Shown here piece by piece: positions 1 to 7,677 of a stretch of 48,189 bases of DNA (the first letter of the stretch is position 1; each line of letters begins with the position of its first letter). Under the pieces are notes generated by a model. It worked only from the letters and a program-made list of their open reading frames with translations, did no database searches and had not been told where the DNA came from. The stretch comes from Bacillota bacterium. Lineage in GTDB: Bacteria; Bacillota_A; Clostridia; Tissierellales; Peptoniphilaceae. The stretch covers positions 1 to 48,189 of the forward strand of contig JAEZWK010000019.1 in NCBI GenBank assembly GCA_023443045.1, in the 5' to 3' direction. Made by a program: the position numbers and the translations under genes.

Positions 1-83
1 GTTATAAGCTGGAAAAAGTTTGAAGCTAACTCTATGGCTAAAACCAAGATGGCTAACTTTCTAGCTTATTTTTTATAACTCAT
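1..83 (-). pseudogene. possible toxin-like small ORF, interrupted, cut by window edge
   Basis: A strong AAGGAGG ribosome binding site precedes ATG at 83, but the frame reads MSYKK and then a TAA stop at 66-68. Beyond the stop the same frame continues with a hydrophobic stretch, ARKLAILVLAIELASNFFQL, to the window edge. The layout resembles the intact 43-residue ORF at 487-618, which also begins MSYK and ends in a similar hydrophobic helix. The left edge (GTTATAAGCTGG) is complementary to the region just after the start codon, the same end-to-start pairing as in that ORF. It may be a decayed copy or a five-codon reading frame; the missing sequence to the left would decide. Confidence 0.35.
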
Positions 84-174
84 TTTTCCTCCTTTCTTTT
101 TAAAATTTATATTTTTTTAATTTAAAAAACATGTGGTTTAAAAAATATATTAATCTATTTACATTATTATAATA

Positions 175-285
175 TCATTTTTTATTAAATTTGTTAATAC
201 CTTTTTTTATTTTGTTCATATAAGCTGACTTTATAAAATTTCTAAATTGTCTAATTTCATTTTTTAATTCCTTAACCGTGTTCAT
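175..285 (-). CDS. small basic peptide, 36 aa, unknown
   Basis: ATG at 285 follows AGGAGG with ideal spacing and opens a 36-codon frame ending in TGA at 175. The peptide (begins MNTVKELKNEIRQF, ends NKFNKK) is lysine-rich and probably helical, with no clear membrane segment. It lies between two hydrophobic small ORFs on the same strand. The strong ribosome binding site is the main support; I do not recognise a family. It could be an accessory peptide of the neighbouring toxin-like genes or a chance frame. Confidence 0.45.
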   Translation of the reverse strand: MNTVKELKNEIRQFRNFIKSAYMNKIKKGINKFNKK

Positions 286-311
286 TGTTTACCTCCTAGA
301 ATTTGAAATCC

Positions 312-336
312 TCGAGGAGCTTATGCGCCCCTCCTC
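312..336 (-). other. GC-rich stem-loop between small ORFs
   Basis: GAGGAG and CTCCTC arms (314-319 and 331-336) enclose a G+C-rich loop, unusual in this very AT-rich region. It lies just after the stop of the 32-residue ORF and just upstream of the ribosome binding site of the 36-residue ORF. It lacks a U-run, so it is more likely an RNA stability or translation-control hairpin than a terminator. Confidence 0.4.
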
Positions 337-341
337 TGTTT

Positions 342-440
342 TTACATAGTTACAATATTTAAAATCCCTAAAACTATGCGTAATACATTTACAACCAACA
401 ATGCCCATAAAATTTTTGTGATTTTTTTATTCTCTTGCAT
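342..440 (-). CDS. putative small hydrophobic peptide, 32 aa
   Basis: The frame from ATG 440 to TAA 342 encodes MQENKKITK followed by a single hydrophobic helix (ILWALLVVNVLRIVLGILN) and a short tail. Size and one charged-then-hydrophobic layout match membrane-acting type I toxins, but no good ribosome binding site precedes the ATG. It follows the 43-residue toxin-like ORF on the same strand and could be co-transcribed. No family recognised. Confidence 0.35.
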   Translation of the reverse strand: MQENKKITKILWALLVVNVLRIVLGILNIVTM

Positions 441-448
441 ATTTTTAA

Positions 449-621
449 AAAATGAGTTATAATATCTCTGATGAGAGGGGTTAACCTCATATCAGATTTA
501 TTATGTTGTTTATAACTTTGATTATTGCAATTATTAAACTGATTTTGGCAGTTTGTAACGCCCAATTTTCGGACTTAGTTTTTTTGTGAGTTTTTTTCCC
601 TCTCATCTTATAACTCATTTT
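449..621. repeat. long inverted repeat enclosing a small ORF
   Basis: The left arms 449-462 and 470-479 are complementary to the right arms 608-621 and 598-607: 24 paired bases with one 7-nt bulge. In the minus-strand transcript the 5' arm contains the start codon of the 43-residue ORF and the 3' arm lies just beyond its stop. Such pairing would hide the start codon, a known feature of many type I toxin mRNAs. Confidence 0.7.
487..618 (-). CDS. type I toxin-like small membrane peptide, 43 aa
   Basis: ATG 618 to TGA 487 encodes a 43-residue peptide with a very basic N-terminal third (MSYKMRGKKTHKKTKSENW) and a hydrophobic C-terminal helix (SLIIAIIKVINNIINLI). This layout is typical of small membrane-acting toxins. 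The ribosome binding site is weak (GGTAAAG), and an eight-codon frame starting at the ATG upstream overlaps the real start. The coding body lies inside the long inverted repeat that could sequester the start codon. I do not recognise a named family; toxin function is inferred from architecture only. An antisense RNA, if present, was not identified. Confidence 0.5.
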   Translation of the reverse strand: MSYKMRGKKTHKKTKSENWALQTAKISLIIAIIKVINNIINLI

Positions 622-849
622 CTTTACCACTCATTTTATTGAGTTCTCTTATTACATTGTTTTTGATTGTATTTTAAAAAATACATATAAAAAATTTAAA
701 GAAATATATATTAAAAATCATAAACTCAAAAATTTCACCATCTCAAAATTGAGATAATTAACCTCTTTATATAGTTTACTTTTCACAAAATCTATCCACT
801 AAAAAAGCGAATACAATATCCGCTATAAAATAATTAGACCTTTATTAGA
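622..849. other. AT-rich intergenic region
   Basis: No gene seen. It contains short palindromes (about 668-686, and ATCTCAA/TTGAGAT at about 739-756) and a minus-strand terminator-like hairpin near 806-824. Confidence 0.5.
801..824 (-). terminator. minus-strand intrinsic terminator candidate
   Basis: On the minus strand AGCGGATA and TATTCGCT form an 8-bp stem (one G-U pair) followed by six U. No obvious minus-strand gene ends here, so it may stop read-through from the tyrosine phenol-lyase side before the small-ORF cluster. Confidence 0.4.
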
Positions 850-951
850 TTGGTAGTAATTATTATCATAATATTTTTAATGTTAAAAAGAATATTTTTT
901 TTATTTTTGGGTATAGATTTATTACAAAATATTACATATAAGGAGGATGTT

Positions 952-1116
952 ATGCAAAAGTATATTTGTATCCCATGTGGTTATATTTATGATCCAGAAA
1001 TTGGCGATCCAGATGGTGGAATTGAACCTGGAACAGCTTTTGAAGATATTCCAGAAGATTGGGTTTGCCCAATGTGTGGAGTTGGAAAATCAGATTTTGA
1101 ACCATATGAAGACTAA
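952..1116 (+). CDS. rubredoxin, 54 aa
   Basis: Small electron carrier with one iron bound by four cysteines. Two CxxC knuckles are visible, [18 protein letters not shown] near the N-terminus and [10 protein letters not shown] near the C-terminus, spaced as in ordinary rubredoxins, and the length is standard. The start at 952 is chosen because AAGGAGG lies just upstream; an earlier in-frame start at 850 would add a hydrophobic extension without a ribosome binding site. It is monocistronic with its own terminator. In anaerobes rubredoxin passes electrons to oxygen- and peroxide-scavenging enzymes such as rubrerythrin; that role here is inference. Confidence 0.96.
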   Translation: MQKYICIPCGYIYDPEIGDPDGGIEPGTAFEDIPEDWVCPMCGVGKSDFEPYED

Positions 1117-1139
1117 AACCGGATTACCGGTTTTTTTTT
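1115..1139 (+). terminator. rubredoxin terminator
   Basis: AACCGG / CCGGTT stem with a four-base loop followed by a run of T, directly after the rubredoxin stop codon. Confidence 0.9.
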
Positions 1140-1140
1140 A

Positions 1141-1166
1141 TAAATAAAAAGACGGTATAACCGCCT
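1141..1166 (-). terminator. tyrosine phenol-lyase terminator
   Basis: On the minus strand GGCGGT / ACCGTC (one G-U) with a three-base loop is followed by TTTTTATTT, just after the lyase stop codon. Confidence 0.8.
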
Positions 1167-1175
1167 TATATTTTC

Positions 1176-2585
<1,410 letters not shown>

Positions 2586-2591
2586 TTATTT

Positions 2592-2631
2592 ATTTTACAA
2601 TAATCTTAACATTGTAAAATATGAATGTCAA
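2592..2631 (-). promoter_or_regulatory. tpl promoter with palindromic operator candidate
   Basis: Minus-strand TTGACA (2626-2631), a 17-bp spacer and TAAGAT (2603-2608). A perfect 10-bp inverted repeat, ATTTTACAAT-N9-ATTGTAAAAT (2592-2601 and 2611-2620), is centred on the -10 box. A partial half-site (TTTTACAATG) occurs again upstream near 2694-2703. A repressor bound here would block the promoter. It is not a TyrR box, which has TGTAAA and TTTACA in the opposite order. Confidence 0.75.
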
Positions 2632-2704
2632 CAAAAAATAATTATTTAATAATTTTTGTGTATCTGCTATCAAATATCAGTGCTTTCACTTTGCATTGTA
2701 AAAG

Positions 2705-2734
2705 AAAATAAAAAACGGCTATATAAGCCGCTAT
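2705..2734 (-). terminator. ecf-truA operon terminator
   Basis: Minus-strand CGGCT / AGCCG stem with a TATAT loop followed by TTTTTTATTTT, just after the truA stop. Confidence 0.85.
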
Positions 2735-2739
2735 TTTTC

Positions 2740-3504
2740 TTAGTTATCAATAATTTCGCTATACTTTTTGTCATAATAAATTTTCATCATGGTTAATCCT
2801 TTAGCTGGCATGGTTACACCAGTTTTAGTTCTATCAGGAACTTCAAAAGTTTTTCTTAATTCATCAAAAGTCATTATATTTCTTCCAACATTTAGGAGTG
2901 TCCCAACCATTATTCTAACCATATTTTTCAAAAAAGCTTCTCCGAAAATATCAAAATAGATATATTTTCCATCTCTAATAATTTTTATATCAATTATTCT
3001 CCTTACGCTAGTTGTCATTTGAGAAAATTTTCCCTCATATGATTTATAATCTAGATTACCTATCATAAATTTAGACGCCTCAATCATTTTTTTTATATCC
3101 AATGGATAGGTATAAACTGTAACATATCTATTTTTCATTGCAGAAATAGATTCATCTGTATATAGTGTGTATCTATAGTGTTTGTACAATGCGTCAAATC
3201 TGCTTGAAAAATCTATATCTATATCATTTGAAGAAATTATTCGTATGTCATCAGGCAAAAAATCGTTTAAAGGATATTTAATTTTTTTTCCAGGTATTGT
3301 TGAGTTAGTCATGAAATCAGCAATTTGAGCCTCTGCATGCACTCCTGCATCTGTTCTTCCCGCTGCCTTTAATACAATTTTTTCTCCACATATCTTCTCT
3401 AGGTTTTTTTCAATTACTTCTTGTATACCAATAGCATTATCCTGTCTTTGCCAACCAGAATATTGAGTTCCATCATAACTAATTTTTAATATTATTTTCT
3501 TCAT
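2740..3504 (-). CDS. truA: tRNA pseudouridine(38-40) synthase TruA
   Basis: Converts uridines 38-40 in the tRNA anticodon arm to pseudouridine. The 254-residue protein has the family's N-terminal signature (SYDGTQYSGWQRQ) and the catalytic aspartate D52 in AAGRTDAGVHA; the length is standard. Its ATG overlaps the ecfT stop (ATGA), so it is translationally coupled to the ECF transporter genes. It is last in the operon before a terminator, a common arrangement in Firmicutes. Confidence 0.96.
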   Translation of the reverse strand: MKKIILKISYDGTQYSGWQRQDNAIGIQEVIEKNLEKICGEKIVLKAAGRTDAGVHAEAQIADFMTNSTIPGKKIKYPLNDFLPDDIRIISSNDIDIDFSSRFDALYKHYRYTLYTDESISAMKNRYVTVYTYPLDIKKMIEASKFMIGNLDYKSYEGKFSQMTTSVRRIIDIKIIRDGKYIYFDIFGEAFLKNMVRIMVGTLLNVGRNIMTFDELRKTFEVPDRTKTGVTMPAKGLTMMKIYYDKKYSEIIDN

Positions 3505-4310
3505 ACTATAAAATCCATGTAATTTAGACTATATATAGCTAAAAAGAATAAAAATACAGAAATATAAGTTACAAAATCTAATCTTGTATACTGCATAATT
3601 TTAAATTTACTTCTTCCTTTTCCTCCTCTATACAATCTAGCTTCCATAGCCGTTGCTAAATCGTTAGCTCTCCTAAACGAGCTAATGAACAATGGGATCA
3701 ATATAGGAACTAATGCTTTTGCCCTTTTAAAAATATTTCCCTCTTCAAAATTTGCTCCTCTAGCTTTTTGTGCTTTCATAATTTTGTCAGTTTCCTCCAC
3801 AAGTGTAGGAATAAATCTAAGAGCAATTGTCATCATCATAGATATTTCATGAGCTGGCAATTTTATTTTTTCAAATGGCTTTAATAATTTTTCAATACCA
3901 TCAGTAAGCTGAATAGGGCTTGTAGTCAGTGTAAGTAATGATGTGCCCATAACTAAAGCTATTATTCTAATTACCATAAAAGCAGCGAATTTTGCACCTT
4001 CTACAGTAGCTCTAAAACCAAATATTTCAAATAAAGTTTCACCTGGTATTAAAAAGACATTAAAAATTACTGTTATAGAAATAATAATAGTCAGATTTTT
4101 AATTCCTTTTAAAATCAGTTTAAATGGTATTTTACATACATATATTACAAAAAATATATAGCAATAGATCGGGATAAACGACGTAAATTTGTCAATAAAG
4201 AATAAATAAATCATATAAAAAAGGGAGATATTAATTTTGGTTCTTGGATCTAGTCGATGAATAAAACTATCTCCTGGAATATATTGACCAATAGTTATAT
4301 TTTTCAACAT
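3501..4310 (-). CDS. ecfT: ECF transporter transmembrane subunit EcfT
   Basis: Membrane scaffold of an energy-coupling-factor vitamin/metal importer, linking the two ATPases to exchangeable substrate-binding S components. The 269-residue protein has several hydrophobic segments and a cytoplasmic coupling region with the two conserved motifs (KARGANFE and EARLYRGG). GAGGG precedes the ATG, and it overlaps both ecfA2 and truA. No S component lies in this window, so it is probably a group II system serving S proteins encoded elsewhere. Confidence 0.95.
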   Translation of the reverse strand: MLKNITIGQYIPGDSFIHRLDPRTKINISLFYMIYLFFIDKFTSFIPIYCYIFFVIYVCKIPFKLILKGIKNLTIIISITVIFNVFLIPGETLFEIFGFRATVEGAKFAAFMVIRIIALVMGTSLLTLTTSPIQLTDGIEKLLKPFEKIKLPAHEISMMMTIALRFIPTLVEETDKIMKAQKARGANFEEGNIFKRAKALVPILIPLFISSFRRANDLATAMEARLYRGGKGRSKFKIMQYTRLDFVTYISVFLFFLAIYSLNYMDFIV

Positions 4311-5149
4311 AATTTGTCCCTCAACTGTTTTGCCAAATCATCAATATCCATAGTTTTATCTATTTCAAAACCTTTTTTAATTAAAATATTTTGAAATTTA
4401 ATAAAATTTGGAATATCTAGGTGAATTTTTTGTAATTCTTCTTCTTTTTCAAATAGTGTTTTGGGTTCTTCAAAAAAAGCTATCTCACCCTTATTCATTA
4501 CCATTATTCTATCAGCAATATTTGCTATATCTTCCATAGCGTGTGTAACATATATTATACTTATATTTCTTTTTTTCTGAATATTAATTATTTCTCTAAT
4601 TATTTCATCTCTACCACGGGGATCTAAACCAGCTGTGGGCTCATCTAAAATCAAAACTTTTGGTTCCATAGCAATTATACCCGCTATAGCGACTCTTCTT
4701 TTTTGACCACCCGACAATTCAAAAGGATTTGTATCTTTTATGTTTTCATAATCTAGTCCCACTATCTCTAGTGAATCTTTAACTCTTCTTATTATTTCAC
4801 TTTCGTTAAGTCCCATATTTGTAGGTCCATACGCTATATCTTTTTCACATGTTTCTTCGAACAGCTGATACTCGGGATATTGAAAAACCATCCCAACTCT
4901 CTGTCTTAATTTGACCAAATTATTTTCTTTATCTATTTTTTCTCCATCACAATAAATCTCACCAGATGTAGGAAATAATAAACCATTAATATGTTGAATC
5001 AAAGTAGATTTTCCACTTCCTGTATGACCTATTATTGCAATGAATTCGCCTTCTTCTATAGAAAAAGATACATTTTTTAATGCATGCGTCTCAAATGGAG
5101 TATTTGGATTATAAATAAAATTTAAATTTTTTGCTTCGATAATAGGCAA
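4304..5149 (-). CDS. ecfA2: ECF transporter ATPase EcfA2
   Basis: One of two ATPases driving the ECF importer. Walker A GHTGSGKST, signature LSGGQKRRVAIAG, Walker B with DEPTAGLDPRGR and the switch histidine (VTHAMED) are present in 281 residues. DEPTAGLDPRGR is typical of EcfA2. The start appears to be TTG at 5149, about ten bases after GGAGG and overlapping the end of ecfA1. It works as a heterodimer with the upstream ATPase. Confidence 0.93.
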   Translation of the reverse strand: MPIIEAKNLNFIYNPNTPFETHALKNVSFSIEEGEFIAIIGHTGSGKSTLIQHINGLLFPTSGEIYCDGEKIDKENNLVKLRQRVGMVFQYPEYQLFEETCEKDIAYGPTNMGLNESEIIRRVKDSLEIVGLDYENIKDTNPFELSGGQKRRVAIAGIIAMEPKVLILDEPTAGLDPRGRDEIIREIINIQKKRNISIIYVTHAMEDIANIADRIMVMNKGEIAFFEEPKTLFEKEEELQKIHLDIPNFIKFQNILIKKGFEIDKTMDIDDLAKQLRDKLC

Positions 5150-6021
5150 TTTACATAATCCTCCATATCAAAATTCTTCAAATCAATATTAAGATCTGAT
5201 AATTTATTATTCATTTCTGAAATAAATGGCACATCTAAGCCATATTTACTAATTTTATCTGAATCCTTAAACACTTCCAAAGGAGTTCCTTGCATAGCAA
5301 TTTCTCCATTATTTATTACAAAAATTTTATCAGCATAAATTGCTTCATCCATAAAATGAGTTATTATAATCACTGTTTTATTTTGCTCTTTATTTAGTTT
5401 AATTATAGTATCCATTACATCTTTTCTGCCGCCTGGATCTAACATGCTTGTAGATTCATCAAAAATAATAATATCTGGTTCTAAGGCTAAAATACCTGCA
5501 ATGGCAACTCTTTGTTTTTGTCCGCCACTCAATAAATTAGGGGAGTGCTTTCGATATTCCAGCATATTTACAATTTCTAGAGACTTATCAATTCTACAAA
5601 TTATTTCGTTTCTTGGAAGTCCTAAATTTTCTGGCCCAAATGCTACATCTTCTTCAACTATAGTTGCAATGATTTGATTATCCGGATTCTGAAAAACCAT
5701 TCCACAACAAGCTCTAATATCCCAACCTCTATTTTCGTCTTTTGTATTCATACCATAAACTATAATATCGCCTTCTGTAGGTTTCATCTGCGCATTAATC
5801 AATTTTGCAAGTGTTGATTTCCCGCTACCATTAGCTCCTAAAAAAGCAATGAACTCACCTTTATTAACATCTAAATTAATATTTTTTAATTGAAAATCTA
5901 TAGCAGATTCTTCATCTTCTTCATTATCATATCTAAAATTTAAATTCTTAATAGATATTACTGGAGAATCATTTTCTGAAAAAGAATTACCATCAGCAAC
6001 AGATGCCATAAAGTCTGTCAT
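5122..6021 (-). CDS. ecfA1: ECF transporter ATPase EcfA1
   Basis: Partner ATPase of EcfA2, about 299 residues. Walker A GANGSGKST, signature LSGGQKQRVAIAG and the EcfA1-type Walker B region DESTSMLDPGGR are visible, with the switch histidine in ITHFMDE. ATG 6021 follows AAAGGAG and sits one base after the stop of the cysteine desulfidase gene, so the two are coupled. An acidic stretch near residues 30-36 (DNEEDEES) between the first strand and Walker A is a local oddity. Confidence 0.93.
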   Translation of the reverse strand: MTDFMASVADGNSFSENDSPVISIKNLNFRYDNEEDEESAIDFQLKNINLDVNKGEFIAFLGANGSGKSTLAKLINAQMKPTEGDIIVYGMNTKDENRGWDIRACCGMVFQNPDNQIIATIVEEDVAFGPENLGLPRNEIICRIDKSLEIVNMLEYRKHSPNLLSGGQKQRVAIAGILALEPDIIIFDESTSMLDPGGRKDVMDTIIKLNKEQNKTVIIITHFMDEAIYADKIFVINNGEIAMQGTPLEVFKDSDKISKYGLDVPFISEMNNKLSDLNIDLKNFDMEDYVNCLLSKQKI

Positions 6022-6022
6022 T

Positions 6023-7291
6023 TTAGTTCTCCTTTGCAAGTATTTCTAATACCACATCATCAACTTTAGGAAAAGCTTTTGTAGATAATAGCCCTATATT
6101 TTTAATAGTTTCTTCAATATCTTTACCCAAAACACCTACACCATCTTCAACTTTTATTCCATTTAATGCCATTTTTGAATGAATAACCGATTCCGAAGCG
6201 CAAGTTGAAAGTTTTAATGCACACGAATCTTTTGCTCCATCACAAATCATCCCCGCTAAATCTGAAATCATATTTTTCATAGAAGTTAATATTTGATTTC
6301 TGCTGCCCCCTAGCATCCATGTTATTCCAGCAGCAGAGCCTACCCCTGCAGCAATGGCGCAACCACACATACCAGATAATTTACCAGAAAATAATTTAAC
6401 ATATTTATTAACAGCATGACTTAAAAAAATTGCTTTTTTCATTTTATAGTCATCAATATTATTTTCTTCTGCAGCTACCACAACAGGAATCAAAACATTT
6501 ATACCTTGATTACCACTACCTCCACTAGTTATAATAGGACAATTTCCGCCGCCCATTCTCATATCTGCAGCTGCAGCAGTTAGAACTCTTGTTTTAACAC
6601 TTGATTCACAATTATTCTTATCTATATTATAAATTTTATTCAAACTCTTCCCGCAGCCTAATCCATAATCGCCACTTAGTCCCTCATAAGCTGCTTTCAT
6701 ATTGAGTACTATACTTTGATCTATAAAATCTAATTTTTCGACATCAACTTCATCTACCATATCTAATACTTCTTCCAATGAAATCTCTGGCAATTTACAA
6801 TGGCAACTTTCTGTTTCATTTTCAAAAACTACTTTCCCATCAACAGTTATTTTTTTTAAACCAGTATGTGAATTTTCAATCTCAGCAACCACTTCTTTTT
6901 CTGCTAAAACTTCTACTCTAACATAAATAGATGGGCGGAAATCTTCATAACTTACACATATATGATTCTCATCTAAAAATTTTAAGGAATCCCTTATTTC
7001 ATTTTCAGTCAATGAATTTAAAACTAACAATTTTTCTTTATAATTTCCATGCAAAAGACCCATTATACAAGCTACATCCAAACCTTTTCTGCCACTACCA
7101 GGTACATAAACATGTTTACCATTTTTATAAATATTTTTTGATGTAATAACAGAAACTTTTTTTGGAACTTCAGAAAAAAATCTCCTACACTCTGCAGCAC
7201 AATAAGCCACAGCAATGGGTTCTGTACATCCGAGTGCCGCCGTGGCATCCGATTTAATTAATTCTAAAAAATCTAATTTATTTCTTTGCAC
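6023..7291 (-). CDS. L-cysteine desulfidase / UPF0597 family (serine dehydratase alpha-like)
   Basis: Likely an iron-sulfur lyase degrading L-cysteine to pyruvate, ammonia and sulfide, as described for CyuA/YhaM and archaeal cysteine desulfidase; a related ammonia-lyase activity cannot be excluded. The family N-terminus ALGCTEPIAVAYCAAECRR is clear, with further cysteines in SGMCGCAIAAG and GMICDGAKDSCALKL that could hold the cluster. I start at GTG 7291 because AGGAG lies seven bases upstream; an ATG at 7321 would extend it 10 residues without a ribosome binding site. It overlaps the cupin gene and is coupled to ecfA1. Confidence 0.85.
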   Translation of the reverse strand: MQRNKLDFLELIKSDATAALGCTEPIAVAYCAAECRRFFSEVPKKVSVITSKNIYKNGKHVYVPGSGRKGLDVACIMGLLHGNYKEKLLVLNSLTENEIRDSLKFLDENHICVSYEDFRPSIYVRVEVLAEKEVVAEIENSHTGLKKITVDGKVVFENETESCHCKLPEISLEEVLDMVDEVDVEKLDFIDQSIVLNMKAAYEGLSGDYGLGCGKSLNKIYNIDKNNCESSVKTRVLTAAAADMRMGGGNCPIITSGGSGNQGINVLIPVVVAAEENNIDDYKMKKAIFLSHAVNKYVKLFSGKLSGMCGCAIAAGVGSAAGITWMLGGSRNQILTSMKNMISDLAGMICDGAKDSCALKLSTCASESVIHSKMALNGIKVEDGVGVLGKDIEETIKNIGLLSTKAFPKVDDVVLEILAKEN

Positions 7292-7602
7292 TTTTTTTCT
7301 CCTAAATAAATTGTTAACCAAATTGCATTGTCAGAAGTGTTTTTAACCCGATGAGTAGTATTCTTAGGAATCAAAAAATAATTTCCTCTTTCTAAAAATA
7401 TATCGTTTTCTTTGAATTCTAAAGTAGCACAACCTTCAATTAAAAAAACATACTCATCCAAATCTGAAACCATGTAATCTGTAGATGCGTTGTTCGAATA
7501 TATTATTTCTATTTTAGTGTTATTATCATTGTACAATTCTTTTATAATTTCAGAATTATTTTTAAATTCTCCATCGAAAATATTTTCAATAGATATATTC
7601 AT
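7273..7602 (-). CDS. small cupin-domain protein
   Basis: A 109-residue single-domain cupin. The second cupin motif is visible in ERGNYFLIPKNTTHRVKN; the first is looser (DEYVFLIEGCATLEF), with few obvious metal ligands. ATG 7602 is preceded by AAAGGTGAT; a GTG nine bases earlier is less likely. It is first in the operon with the cysteine desulfidase, ECF transporter and truA. Substrate unknown; a ligand-sensing or small-molecule role in sulfur amino-acid metabolism is only a guess from position. Confidence 0.8.
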   Translation of the reverse strand: MNISIENIFDGEFKNNSEIIKELYNDNNTKIEIIYSNNASTDYMVSDLDEYVFLIEGCATLEFKENDIFLERGNYFLIPKNTTHRVKNTSDNAIWLTIYLGEKKCKEIN

Positions 7603-7642
7603 TATAATCACCTTTATTATTCTAACATATTTTAAAAATTTT

Positions 7643-7674
7643 TTACAGTAAAAAAAAGAGGATATCCTCTTTTT
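7643..7674 (-). terminator. ftsH terminator
   Basis: A perfect palindrome AAAAAGAGGATATCCTCTTT followed on the minus strand by a long U-run, immediately after the ftsH stop. Confidence 0.9.
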
Positions 7675-7677
7675 AAA

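Noticed and set aside
503..589. Plus-strand hydrophobic 28-codon ORF opposite the 43-aa toxin-like ORF
   Set aside because: No ribosome binding site; it is the mirror of the hydrophobic helix coded on the other strand.
850..885. PerR/Fur-like palindrome (TATTATCATAATA) upstream of rubredoxin
   Set aside because: The site is short and very AT-rich, so chance occurrence is likely in this background.
850..951. N-terminal extension of rubredoxin
   Set aside because: The ribosome binding site and usual rubredoxin length point to the ATG at 952.
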